Source: Oscillatoriales cyanobacterium
Lineage (GTDB): Bacteria; Cyanobacteriota; Cyanobacteriia; Cyanobacteriales; Laspinemataceae
Assembly: GCA_011390955.1 (NCBI GenBank)
Contig: JAABRM010000019.1
Span: forward strand, 51,215-115,214
Length of the DNA: 64,000 nt
Direction: 5' to 3'
The translations under genes were made by a program, and so were the position numbers. Below, piece after piece: positions 1 to 9,015 of the stretch. The notes under the pieces were generated by a model. It was not told where the DNA came from and did not search any database. It saw only the letters and a list, made by a program, of their open reading frames with translations. The number at the start of each line of letters is the position of its first letter. Position 1 is the first letter of the stretch.

Positions 1-1148
1 TGATTAGTTATCTGGCTTTTTTATCGGGGCTGCTGATTCCCCCTTTCTCCCCCATTTTAGCAGCGATCGCCTCCACAATTTTAACGGCCAACTATCACAA
101 CCAATGGCAATTGAAACTCGTCAACCAAAAACTTGAAATAGCCAATCAGCAATTGAATGAATATTCTAAAACTCTAGAGATAAAAGTTGCAGAACGTACC
201 AAAGACCTATTACACCGCACCAAACAACTGTCCACAATCCTCAAAAAACTCAAATCGGCTCAAACTCAATTAATTCAAGCGGAAAAAATGTCCGCATTAG
301 GGCAATTAGTTGCCGGAATTGCTCACGAAATCAACAATCCCACCAATTTTATTTATGGTAATATATCTCATGCGGAAGATTACTTTAGTGATTTACTAGA
401 GTTGATTGATTTATATCAAGAATACTATCCAAACCCCGGTGAAGAAATTGAGAAATTTATTGATGAAATTGAATTAGACTATTTATCGGAGGATTTGTCA
501 AAAGTTTTACATTCCATGAAAACCGGCGCCTCGCGAATTCGGGAAATTGTCAAATCTTTAAGAACATTTTCCCGCTTGGATGAAGCAGAAATTAAAGAAG
601 TAGATATTCACGAAGGGATAGACAGCACGTTAATGATTCTAGAGAATCGGTTACAACAAAGACGAGATAATGCGGCGATCGCCGTGATTAAAGAGTATGG
701 TCAATTACCTTCGATCGTTTGCTATGCCGGACAACTTAATCAAGTGTTTATGAATTTGCTGATTAATGCCATTGATGCGATCGAAGGTCAACCGAATCAA
801 CCGAATCCAAATCAGAATGGCTCAACAAATTCTTGGATTAAAATCGTCACGCGGGTTAGAAATGCGGAGCAGATAGAAATTTTGATTGCAGATAATGGCC
901 CTGGCATTCCCGATGAGGTAAAATCTCGATTATTCGATCCATTCTTTACCACCAAACCCGTGGGTAAAGGAACTGGGTTAGGACTTTCGATTTCTTACTC
1001 CATTATTGTGGAAAAGCATGGGGGTAAATTAGATGTAAGTTCAACCCCTGGGAAGGGAACGGAATTTCGGATCGTAATTCCCGTTAAATTACCCCATACC
1101 GCAAAGTCAGCCCCCCAGGATAAAAATACCGAAAAAAAAGTTAGCTAA
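1..1148 (+). CDS. Orphan sensor histidine kinase, 5' end outside window (CHASE2-type architecture likely)
   Basis: The reading frame is open from base 3 and runs through the TTG at 111, so the gene begins upstream and only its C-terminal part is seen. The first ~30 codons encode a hydrophobic segment (bases 3-95, proline-rich turn in the middle). A coiled coil follows, then a HisKA-like box with the phospho-acceptor His at codon 324-326 (AGIAHEINNP). The HATPase part shows an N box (NQVFMNLLINAIDAIE), a G1 box DNGPGIP near 891, an F box DPFFTTKP and a G2 box GKGTGLGLS. A last membrane helix feeding straight into coiled coil and kinase core is typical of CHASE2 kinases, but the sensor itself is not visible. 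No response regulator is adjacent. The core closely resembles that of the kinase encoded at 2300-6085, suggesting paralogy. Confidence 0.9.
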   Translation, partial: ISYLAFLSGLLIPPFSPILAAIASTILTANYHNQWQLKLVNQKLEIANQQLNEYSKTLEIKVAERTKDLLHRTKQLSTILKKLKSAQTQLIQAEKMSALGQLVAGIAHEINNPTNFIYGNISHAEDYFSDLLELIDLYQEYYPNPGEEIEKFIDEIELDYLSEDLSKVLHSMKTGASRIREIVKSLRTFSRLDEAEIKEVDIHEGIDSTLMILENRLQQRRDNAAIAVIKEYGQLPSIVCYAGQLNQVFMNLLINAIDAIEGQPNQPNPNQNGSTNSWIKIVTRVRNAEQIEILIADNGPGIPDEVKSRLFDPFFTTKPVGKGTGLGLSISYSIIVEKHGGKLDVSSTPGKGTEFRIVIPVKLPHTAKSAPQDKNTEKKVS

Positions 1149-1320
1149 TTTCCTCAGCATTTGGTGGGCGATCGCTCATCAGTCTTTCAAAGCATGATTA
1201 AAATTCTTATAACGTTTACAACAAATCATGCAGCAGTAGGGGCGCCATGCTTGCGCCCAACTAAACCTTGAAATTGCCAACAAATTTTTTAAAATTATTA
1301 TTATTTGAGTTGATTTGCCG

Positions 1321-1542
1321 ATGCCAACTATTCAAGTAAAAGTCAAACCAAATTCTTCCCAACAAAAGATTATTGAAGCGGAAGATGGCAGCTTGACCGT
1401 CTATTTACAATCACCCCCAGTAGACGGCAAAGCTAACCAGGAGTTAATTAAATTACTCGCCAAAAAATATGATGTACCCAAATCTCAAATTACGATTAAA
1501 TCTGGTCTAAGTTCTAAAACTAAGTTAATTGCGATCGGTTGA
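1321..1542 (+). CDS. DUF167 (YggU-like) family small protein
   Basis: A 73-residue protein matching the DUF167 pattern: N-terminal beta strand IQVKVKPNS, a central PPVDGKAN motif and a C-terminal [12 protein letters not shown] strand. The family is short, widespread and of unknown biochemical role. An in-frame TTG lies six bases upstream, but the ATG at 1321 gives the usual family start. The stop codon is followed at once by the G/T-rich repeat array at 1543, so the array forms the whole 3' flank. Family assignment is firm; function is unknown. Confidence 0.85.
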   Translation: MPTIQVKVKPNSSQQKIIEAEDGSLTVYLQSPPVDGKANQELIKLLAKKYDVPKSQITIKSGLSSKTKLIAIG

Positions 1543-1868
1543 TTGTTGTTGGTTGATGGTTGGTTGTTGGTTGTTGGTTGTTGGTTGTTGGTTGTTGGTT
1601 GCCCCCCCTTGAAGGGGGGGTTGGGGGGGGTGTTGTTGGTTGTTGTTTGTTGGTTGTTGGTTGTTGTTGGTTGGTTGTTGTTTGTTGGTTGTTGTTGGTT
1701 GTTTGTTGTTTGGAAAATAGATCGATCGACAATCAACCATCAACCATCAACCATCAACCATCAACTATCAACCATCAACTATCAACCAACAACCATCAAC
1801 CATCAACAATCAACCATCAACAATCAACCATCAACAACCAACAACAACCAACCATCAACAACCAACCA
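1543..1868. repeat. G/T-rich array facing C/A-rich array (large imperfect inverted repeat) with nested poly-C/poly-G hairpin
   Basis: From 1543 to about 1715 the plus strand is almost wholly TTGGTTG/TTGTTGG-type units. From about 1733 to 1868 it is CAACCATCAAC-type units, the complementary composition. The two halves could pair around a centre at GATCGATCGAC (1721-1731). A block of C6-TTGAA-G7 followed by TTG8 (about 1603-1632) is embedded in the left half and resembles the core of the MITE-like elements at 30358 and 54728. All six-frame ORFs here are low-complexity (CWLLVVG, TNNQQPT) and are not genes. Confidence 0.85.
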
Positions 1869-1873
1869 ATAAA

Positions 1874-2086
1874 TTATTTGCTTTCTGGGAAATCAGGTAT
1901 GACCCATTTCGGGGGAGCCATGCGTTTTTGCATCACTGCTTCTTCGGCAATTGCCAGCATTTGATCTAGTGAAGTATTCTGAATAAACTTTGAGGCTTCT
2001 GCGGCATATTCTCGGTTGGGGCAGCGATCGCCCAAAATGCAGCCATTTACACAATCTACCGCACAATTTACCGTATTCTCTGTCAC
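1874..2086 (-). CDS. Conserved small cyanobacterial protein with four-cysteine N-terminus
   Basis: A 70-residue protein read from a GTG start preceded by a strong Shine-Dalgarno GGAGGA (complement of 2091-2096), which fixes the start. Cys at residues 8, 12, 16 and 22 (C-x3-C-x3-C-x5-C) form a compact cluster that could bind a metal or FeS centre. The rest is a helix-like stretch EAASKFIQNTSLDQMLAIAE and a tail APPKWVIPDFPES. I recall proteins of this kind as conserved in cyanobacteria but know no function. It lies between a repeat array and a kinase gene with no evident operon partner. Confidence 0.75.
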   Translation of the reverse strand: MTENTVNCAVDCVNGCILGDRCPNREYAAEASKFIQNTSLDQMLAIAEEAVMQKRMAPPKWVIPDFPESK

Positions 2087-2299
2087 GATATCCTCCGATT
2101 AATCCCTGTGGTTTACAATAAGTCTGTCAATTCAATTTTTAGTTTAGCATTATCATTTAGCATTCCCATTTATTTAAGATAAATCATATTCGTTATTCGT
2201 TGTTAGTTATGCTACCCCAAATCACCAACAACCAGCAACCAGCAACCAATAACCAGTAACCAGTAACTAATAAGGAATAGACCAATAACGATATCAGAG

Positions 2300-5200
2300 T
2301 TATTGATGAATTGGCAACTCGATGATGAACTCACTTCCTTGTCCCGGTTGAGAAATACAAGACAATTCACCGTGATGTCTTTGGACAATGATTTGATAGC
2401 TAATTGATAACCCTAATCCAGTGCCAGAACCAACGGGTTTTGTGGTAAAAAAGGGATCGAAAATTCGCTGACGGATGCTGTCAGGCATTCCGGGGCCATT
2501 ATCGCGAATCCGAATCACAACGCGATCGCCTGTTTTCACTTCTGTACAAATATGAATTGTGGGCGTTTGTCCAGAATTCACCCCAGAATTTACCCCAGAA
2601 TTTACCCCAGAATTTACCCCAGAATTTACCCCAGAATTTACCTCGGTCTTATGCTGATTATGATGGCAGTGACTAGAGGCAGAATCCCGATCTATATTAG
2701 AGGTAAAGCCATCAGTTCGAGCCGCTGATTTAATTTTGGCGATCGCCTCATTCGGGTGCCACTTTTTATCGTGAGCGATTAAAGAATGTTCCGACCGCAT
2801 GGAGGAACTCTCCAAGGCATCAATGGCATTACTGAGAATATTCATAAATACCTGATTCAGCAGACTGGCAAAGCATTCGATTTTGGGCAAATTCCCATAA
2901 TCTTTAGTCACTTTGATTTTCGTCCCATTGGGCTCATAGCTGTTGCTCAAGTCTTCCGCATAGAGACGATGTTGTAAAATCATCAGACTATTGTCAATTC
3001 CTTCGTGTAAATTCACCAATTTATAATTGGCTTCATCTAACCGGGAAAAGTTTCGCAAAGATAAAACAATTTCCCGAATCCGATTGGCTCCTACTTGCAT
3101 AGACGACAAAAGTTTGGGCAAATCATCCCGGATAAATTCCAGGTCATACTCTTCGATCGCCGCCATAAGTTCTGCATCGGAAGCTGAATCTTTTCTCTGA
3201 TAAAGATCCAGTAAATTTAGCAAGTCTTTAGCATAGTCTTGAATAAAGTTAATATTCCCAGAAATAAAGTTTACCGGATTATTAATTTCATGGGCAACCC
3301 CAGCGACTAATTGACCCAGGCTGGACATTTTTTCACTTTGAATCAATTGGGCTTGAGTTTTTTGCAACTGTTCTAAAGTCTCTTTAAGTTCTTCTGCTCT
3401 TTCATGGGCGACTTGGGCAGTGGTTTGGGCTTGGGAATAAAGTTCAGCTTGGAACAAGGCGATCGCTAATTGATTGGTAATAGCTTGAAGCAATGCCACA
3501 TCCGCATCACTCCAAGGTTTAATTCGGCGAAAATTGCCACAACTAATCACCCCAATTTGCCCGGTGTGAGTAATAATCGGTAAAGCTAAGATTGACTGAT
3601 AGTGCCAATTTTGGTAAATTTTTTTTAAGTTAATATCTGTCGCCGTGGCGAGATTATCTTCACGAATAATTTCTAAGTTTTTGACTTTCTGGGCAATAAA
3701 TTCAGCGGGTTGAGCGGGATATTCCCCTAATATACTGGGAATAGAAGGATGTTTGGCTTCAGCGACCACCTGCCAAATCCATTGATTTTCTTGGAGACCA
3801 TCTTGCTGTCGATACCAAATGAACACGCAGCGATCGAGGGATAATACAGTGCGAATTTGTTCCACTGTAGTTTTCAAAATGGTACTCAAATCTAAGGAAT
3901 TGCGAATTTGTTCCGTAAGCTGATTCACCAGGGTTTCCTGACGAGCCAATTGTTTAAATTTATTTTCCGACTCTCGTAAGGCTTTTTCTGCCGCCACCCG
4001 CTCGCGAATTTCTGTCAGCAGCATCTCGTTATTTTCCATCAATTCTGCGGTTCTTTCTTCTACTCTTTGTTCTAACTGAGCATGGGCTTCTGCTAAGAGT
4101 TCCTGAGCGTGTTTTTGTTCGGTAATATCCGTAGCAATTCCTTCAAATCTTAAAGAATTTCTTTGGCGATCGCCTGTCAGCTTGCCTCGGTCGTGAAGCC
4201 AACGCACTTCGCCATCCGGTCGGACAATGCGGTATTCGATATCTCTTTCCCCATTGGCAAACATTTCCGCAGAAAAGTCCATCACCTGTGGGCGGTCTTC
4301 GGGGTGGATCGCATCAAACCATAGGGATGGCTGGGCGAAAAACTCATCCACTGACCGACCATAAACTTTGGCGATCGCGGGATTTAAATAAAGGATTTCT
4401 TGACGATTAATCTCCATCGACCAGACAATATCATTCAGAGAATTTAAAATACTCTCAAGACGTTCCTCGCTTTTTCTTAAAGCATCCTCAGCCTGCTTGC
4501 GTTCGCTAATATCGCGGTTGACGCCAATTGTCGCAATCAACTTATTACTGTGATCCCGCAAAGGCACCACAATAGTTTCACAAATTCCCCATGAACCGTC
4601 TCCGCGAATAAAGCGAAATTCCCCAGTCCAACGACCCCGACTTAACACCCCATGCATGATTTGTTGGGTCAAATATTGGGCTCGATCTCCGTCTTGACCT
4701 AAAGGCGGTGGTGGATAACGTAACATCCCAGTCATTTGACCCACCATTTTGATTTTAGGATAACCAAAAATTCTCTCAGCGGCTGGATTGCAATCAATAA
4801 TGTAACCATCTAAATCTGTCAACAAAATGCCATCATGGATGGTTTCAAACATTAAGGCTTGTCTGCGTAAACTTTCAATTGCTTGTTTGTGGGCAGATAT
4901 GTCTTGGACTAAGCAAACAATTCCCTCTACTTTATCTCGCTCATCCCACATAATTGAAGCGGAGAAAGACACCGGAATTTGCCTTCCATCTTTGGCAACC
5001 AATACGGTTTCTTTCGTACCTAAAAAACTGTTAGCAATGGTGTCATCCATCCCTAATATCTCTTTACAGGTATGGGGATCCAGAAACAGGTTTGCGATCG
5101 CAGTGCCGATTAATTCTTCTTCCTCATAACCCAAGAGTAATAAGGTAGAAAAATTAAAATCTTTAATCTCATATTTATCATCGAGAACGATTAAAGATTC

Positions 5201-6085
5201 ATTAATATTTCTAATAATTTTATCGACATATTGTTTAGAATCATTGGTTTCTTTGAACTTTTCCACAATTTGATTAAACGCTTTGGCTAAAATGCCAATT
5301 TCATCTTCGGTATTAATATCTAAATAAGTTTCCCATTCCCCTTGGCCAATTTTTAAAGCGACATTTTTCAGTTTTAAAATTGGGGTGGCTACTTGTTTGG
5401 CGAATAACCATCCCATCAATATGGCTACGGTAGAACCTACGGTTAAGGAAATGATATTTAGGGAAAATGACCAGCGAGAAATTGTCTGACTGGTTGCTTG
5501 ATTTTCTTGCAGTTTTAGTAGTTGGGATGAGATCGCTCGATCCAGCAGTCCCGTTAAAACTTGACTCTGTTGCATTAATTCAGTTTGTGGCGCGATTTCT
5601 TTTCCGGATCCGCTCTCGCGAATCGCGGCTGGTTTTCTACCCGGTTCAAGGGGCAAATTAGTTAAATATCGCTCCACCGATTCATTAAACTTAACTGCCG
5701 CTTGTTCCAAGGCAGTAATTTGGTTGGCATTGTTTAAGTTATTGTTTAAGTTATTGTTTAAGTTATCTAAATTGGTTGAATCATTGGCTAATTCTTTGGC
5801 TTGCCGCAAACTTTGGAATAGTCCATCATTCCAGCGATCGAGATTCGCGGTAATGGCGGCTTGATTTTGAATTGGCTGCATTCCCATGAGCTTTAATGAC
5901 TCAATTAGTATCAAGTTCTGATAATTCTTTCCTTGAATAAATTTAAAATAAATTTCTTGCTCGGTTTGAATAGTCTGAGTTAAATTATGTTGCCGCCGAT
6001 GAAAATAAAGATTAATACTTTCTAAGCCAATCACACCCGTAGCTATGGTAAGAATTAATATGAAGAATTTAGCTTTTAATCTCAT
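2300..6085 (-). CDS. Multi-sensor histidine kinase (membrane segment-HAMP-PAS x3-GAF-HisKA-HATPase)
   Basis: A 1261-residue membrane kinase. TM1 covers residues ~6-24. An extracytoplasmic region follows to ~204, then TM2 ~207-228 and a HAMP domain ~229-282. PAS domains lie at ~285-400, ~408-528 and ~543-658, then coiled coil, then a GAF domain ~715-885. The HisKA-type box has His932 (AGVAHEINNP). The HATPase carries an N box (NQVFMNILSNAIDAL), DNGPGMP and GSGTGLGLS. Inside the ATPase domain, between N box and G1, six VNSG repeats are inserted (residues ~1149-1172). Another 12-bp repeat encodes NLNN units near residues 107-119. No response regulator is adjacent, so this is an orphan kinase. 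Ligand unknown. Confidence 0.92.
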   Translation of the reverse strand: MRLKAKFFILILTIATGVIGLESINLYFHRRQHNLTQTIQTEQEIYFKFIQGKNYQNLILIESLKLMGMQPIQNQAAITANLDRWNDGLFQSLRQAKELANDSTNLDNLNNNLNNNLNNANQITALEQAAVKFNESVERYLTNLPLEPGRKPAAIRESGSGKEIAPQTELMQQSQVLTGLLDRAISSQLLKLQENQATSQTISRWSFSLNIISLTVGSTVAILMGWLFAKQVATPILKLKNVALKIGQGEWETYLDINTEDEIGILAKAFNQIVEKFKETNDSKQYVDKIIRNINESLIVLDDKYEIKDFNFSTLLLLGYEEEELIGTAIANLFLDPHTCKEILGMDDTIANSFLGTKETVLVAKDGRQIPVSFSASIMWDERDKVEGIVCLVQDISAHKQAIESLRRQALMFETIHDGILLTDLDGYIIDCNPAAERIFGYPKIKMVGQMTGMLRYPPPPLGQDGDRAQYLTQQIMHGVLSRGRWTGEFRFIRGDGSWGICETIVVPLRDHSNKLIATIGVNRDISERKQAEDALRKSEERLESILNSLNDIVWSMEINRQEILYLNPAIAKVYGRSVDEFFAQPSLWFDAIHPEDRPQVMDFSAEMFANGERDIEYRIVRPDGEVRWLHDRGKLTGDRQRNSLRFEGIATDITEQKHAQELLAEAHAQLEQRVEERTAELMENNEMLLTEIRERVAAEKALRESENKFKQLARQETLVNQLTEQIRNSLDLSTILKTTVEQIRTVLSLDRCVFIWYRQQDGLQENQWIWQVVAEAKHPSIPSILGEYPAQPAEFIAQKVKNLEIIREDNLATATDINLKKIYQNWHYQSILALPIITHTGQIGVISCGNFRRIKPWSDADVALLQAITNQLAIALFQAELYSQAQTTAQVAHERAEELKETLEQLQKTQAQLIQSEKMSSLGQLVAGVAHEINNPVNFISGNINFIQDYAKDLLNLLDLYQRKDSASDAELMAAIEEYDLEFIRDDLPKLLSSMQVGANRIREIVLSLRNFSRLDEANYKLVNLHEGIDNSLMILQHRLYAEDLSNSYEPNGTKIKVTKDYGNLPKIECFASLLNQVFMNILSNAIDALESSSMRSEHSLIAHDKKWHPNEAIAKIKSAARTDGFTSNIDRDSASSHCHHNQHKTEVNSGVNSGVNSGVNSGVNSGVNSGQTPTIHICTEVKTGDRVVIRIRDNGPGMPDSIRQRIFDPFFTTKPVGSGTGLGLSISYQIIVQRHHGELSCISQPGQGSEFIIELPIHQ
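2571..2642 (-). repeat. Six-copy 12-bp tandem repeat encoding (VNSG)6
   Basis: Exactly 72 bp made of six 12-bp units (CCAGAATTTACC; the first copy has one substitution). In the minus-strand kinase frame they encode VNSG six times, between N box and G1 box of the HATPase domain. Twelve is a multiple of three, so copy-number change keeps the frame. Confidence 0.95.
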
Positions 6086-6922
6086 TGCTTTTTAATCAGG
6101 GATGTTGGTGAACAAGGATAGATGACCTGTCGCTGAATTAACATCACTTGAAAAAATGATTTTCCGTGACTTGACTTTTCCAGTTAATTATTCCACAATT
6201 TCGTCATTTTAACCTGACATTCAGCCCGATAGTTTGTGAATTTTCATTGAGCAATATTGGCCAGATCGCCCATTAAATTAATTATCCGGCTGCGGCATTT
6301 GCAGAATTTGTGATTCGAGGTTTCCGCTCGGGGTGAAAAATTTGAACGGTACGATTTTTTGCCTTTTTTGTAACTTTGATGATGTTTTTCAGTGGGAGTA
6401 AAACTTCTGATAAATCAACATATAGCGGTTACGATCCGGATGAAGTACAGAGGTTTTCTGGATTCTAGCGGGCGCGGGAATGACAGATTTTTTTGTACTT
6501 CATAATTATGACAAGTAGTATAACCATGAATAGCATTCGATCTGCTTATGGGGTACAGTCAAGGCTTAACAAAAAACTGGATATTTTTGTTAAGACGGTG
6601 GTTGCTTACGCCTCAGCAGATTTGGGCAAGCGATCCGCTCGATCGCGGTGCTAAAGAAATCATTACTGAGTCCGAAGTTTTTTTCTGACGATTTATTGTT
6701 TACCCAAGACAGGCTGCGATCCGACTTATTTTTATTGTAGCTCTATAGTTGCCTGGACTTTGACTGAGTAGTCAGTTTTTTGAATATTGCCTCTTATTTG
6801 TTGCCGGACGTTCCCCGATCGCCGCAAGGACTTACGCATTTTTTCGGAGTCAAGGGGTTTTGCTAGGGGCAATCGATCGATTCATCAATCGATCTGCCCC
6901 ACCAAGGGATCGCCCCGGAATA
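6086..6922. other. Intergenic, no gene recognised; repeat remnants
   Basis: This 837-bp stretch between the two minus-strand genes has no credible ORF. Around 6440-6500 it holds a degenerate copy of a 'GGATTC...GGGAATGACAGA' motif also seen near 48276 and 60777. At 6828-6838 it has GGACTTACGCA, identical to the left end of the element at 60709. The promoter of the kinase at 6085 must lie at the left end, but I see no convincing consensus. Confidence 0.5.
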
Positions 6923-8773
6923 TCAGCCCCTTTTTAAACTGAAGAAACCGGCGATCGCGGCTAAAATTAATAGTGCCGGAGTGAGGCGATCGCCCCAACG
7001 GACATAGAGGGTTTTTTTCTGACGGCGATAAATTGTATCCGCCGATAAATCATACCGATTAATTTGCGAATGCCAGTGAGTTTTCCCATGAGGATCGACA
7101 ATAGCTGACAGTCCGGTATTCGTCGCTCGCACCGCCCAGCGATCGGTTTCAATGGCTCGCATCACTTCTAAAGCATGGTGTTGCCACATAATATCCGGAT
7201 GATAATGAGCATCATTGGATGCGGTTAAAATAAACTCACCCCCAGCGGCAGCTTGACGGCGAAAATGTTCGGCAAAGGGTGCATCAAAGCAAATGCCCGC
7301 AATGGCGCGACCAAAGGGAGTTTCAAAGATTTGGTCTGGGGAACCCGCGACTAAATGAGTATCTAAGGGAGAGAGGCGATCGATCAAACCGCCGATATAT
7401 TTTTCAAAGGGAATATATTCTCCTAATGGGACTAAATGGGTTTTATCGTAGCGGCTAAATGTTTGGCCATTTCCCATGACAGTAAATAAGCTATTGGTAA
7501 AACTATTGGTGTAGTCACTGACTAAATTTTGACCATTTTCACCATTGCTGACGACGCCAAAAGTTCCCACCCAAGCGACTACCCCTTTTTCCAGAATTGC
7601 TTGATAAAAAGAACTCTGCATCTGATTTGGGGTTGTCCATAAATAGGGCAATGCAGTTTCGGGAATTAACACTGCATCCACCCCGCGATCGGCCAATTCT
7701 CGATACCCACGAGTATAACCCGCTAAAGCTTGTCGCCACCCTTCGGAATTAAACTTAATATCATTAGAGATATTCCCTTGGATGATGCCAACTTTTAAAG
7801 CGGTTTCTGCCGGTTGAATTAAGGGTCGGTTCCATAAATAAAACCCTAGGCTATGGGCAGCGATAAATAAACTAAGTGCGATCGCGATCGGTAGATTAAA
7901 TAAAAATAAAAATCTATTTTTTGGCTGATTGACCGATGGATTAGTCGCGGAAATAGAAGAATTTTTTCGCCAAATTATCCAAGATTCGGCGATTAATCCA
8001 TTGACTGCGACAATCAGCGCTGCGATGGTATTTGGGCCGGAAAGTTGGCCTAGATGTAAAATAATTGGGTTATGGGGGCTTTGGGTATAAGATAACGATG
8101 ACCACCAAAGCGGGCCATTACTCCACAAATATTCTAAACCACACCAAACAGCGGTGCCAATTAATCCGCGAGTTAAGAAAATTAACTGGGGAAATTGGGG
8201 CTGTTTTCCTGGAAATTTTTTCGGAGATTTTTCCTGAGATATCTGTTGCCAAATCCACCCGCTGACTACTGCCCAAATGCTGACTAATGCCGCCCCCCAA
8301 AGGGTGATAAAGACCCAACAAAATATCGCGATCGCCAAACTTGCTAACCAGGGTACTCCCAGCCAAGTCATTGGGTGAATTCCCGTTAACCAAAATAAGG
8401 CTACACCGTGATAACCAATGCCCCAACATAAGCCAAAAATATATTGAGGAAAGCGGAAAGAGAAAAGAGAAAAGAGAGGAGAGAAAAGAGAGGGGAGAAA
8501 AGAGTTTATAGAATTTTCCTCTTTCCTGTGAACTCTTTCCTCTTTCCCATGAACTCCTCTCTTTTCTACCTCTTTGGTTTCGGGGTCAGCGATCGCCACC
8601 CACAAAGGCACTAAGGCAACATAAGCCAAAGGCCAGATATTCACAGGGGCGGGGGATAATCCCATGAGAATTCCCCCTAGTAAAACAATTCCTAAACGCA
8701 ATATCATCCGATTATTTTCCGGGCAAAAACTGAAGGATCGAATCAGGAAAGCGTCTTCCCGATCGCTTAACAT
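6923..8773 (-). CDS. lnt: Apolipoprotein N-acyltransferase
   Basis: Inner-membrane enzyme that transfers an acyl chain from phospholipid to the N-terminal Cys of lipoproteins. N-terminal hydrophobic segments (from ~residue 23, and ~110-310) lead into a carbon-nitrogen hydrolase domain. The expected catalytic triad is visible as Glu372 (IPETALPYLW), Lys444 (YDKTHLVPLGEY) and Cys495 (AGICFDAPF). A charged then Ser/Phe-rich insert at residues ~66-110 (bases ~8445-8578) breaks the first membrane region. It is encoded by purine-rich then pyrimidine-rich low-complexity DNA of the kind seen at 57505-57672. The start may be the ATG at 8773 or the one at 8707 (MILRLGIVLLGG), which begins right at the first membrane helix. 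Function is confident, start less so. Confidence 0.93.
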   Translation of the reverse strand: MLSDREDAFLIRSFSFCPENNRMILRLGIVLLGGILMGLSPAPVNIWPLAYVALVPLWVAIADPETKEVEKRGVHGKEERVHRKEENSINSFLPSLFSPLFSLFSFRFPQYIFGLCWGIGYHGVALFWLTGIHPMTWLGVPWLASLAIAIFCWVFITLWGAALVSIWAVVSGWIWQQISQEKSPKKFPGKQPQFPQLIFLTRGLIGTAVWCGLEYLWSNGPLWWSSLSYTQSPHNPIILHLGQLSGPNTIAALIVAVNGLIAESWIIWRKNSSISATNPSVNQPKNRFLFLFNLPIAIALSLFIAAHSLGFYLWNRPLIQPAETALKVGIIQGNISNDIKFNSEGWRQALAGYTRGYRELADRGVDAVLIPETALPYLWTTPNQMQSSFYQAILEKGVVAWVGTFGVVSNGENGQNLVSDYTNSFTNSLFTVMGNGQTFSRYDKTHLVPLGEYIPFEKYIGGLIDRLSPLDTHLVAGSPDQIFETPFGRAIAGICFDAPFAEHFRRQAAAGGEFILTASNDAHYHPDIMWQHHALEVMRAIETDRWAVRATNTGLSAIVDPHGKTHWHSQINRYDLSADTIYRRQKKTLYVRWGDRLTPALLILAAIAGFFSLKRG

Positions 8774-8843
8774 ATATTATGGTTTTTGTCAATGTTTTGT
8801 CAAGATATAAAAGAAATGCAAAAGATATAGATCCAAGGTGATG

Positions 8844-9006
8844 GGTTATTTTTGCGGTTATTTTTGCGGTTATTTTTATTTAGGATAAATCCCCGGCTTT
8901 TTGTCCCGCCCAAGCAGTATCTTTTGGTGATAAGTTGGCGAACAGCGAAATAGCCGGGGATTTGGTATTAGACAAAGTTAGACAAAGTTAGACAAAGTTA
9001 GACAAA
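8844..9006. repeat. Cluster of short repeats downstream of gyrA
   Basis: Three structures share this gap. Units of GGTTATTTTTGC repeat nearly three times (8844-8877, 12-bp period). A perfect 12-bp inverted repeat AAATCCCCGGCT / AGCCGGGGATTT brackets 8887-8963 and looks like a small MITE-type element. GACAAAGTTA repeats three and a half times (8971-9006, 10-bp period) just before the gyrA stop codon. The inverted repeat could help end gyrA transcription, but it lacks a clean T run. Confidence 0.75.
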
Positions 9007-9015
9007 AGCGATCGC

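Noticed and set aside
1485..1964. Overlapping ORFs rich in NNQQPT or LLVVGCW
   Set aside because: Translations of the G/T and C/A arrays in all frames.
2571..2642. Sequencing-error explanation for the VNSG repeats
   Set aside because: Cannot be excluded from one sequence, but units are exact, in frame and include one distinct copy, which argues for a real array.
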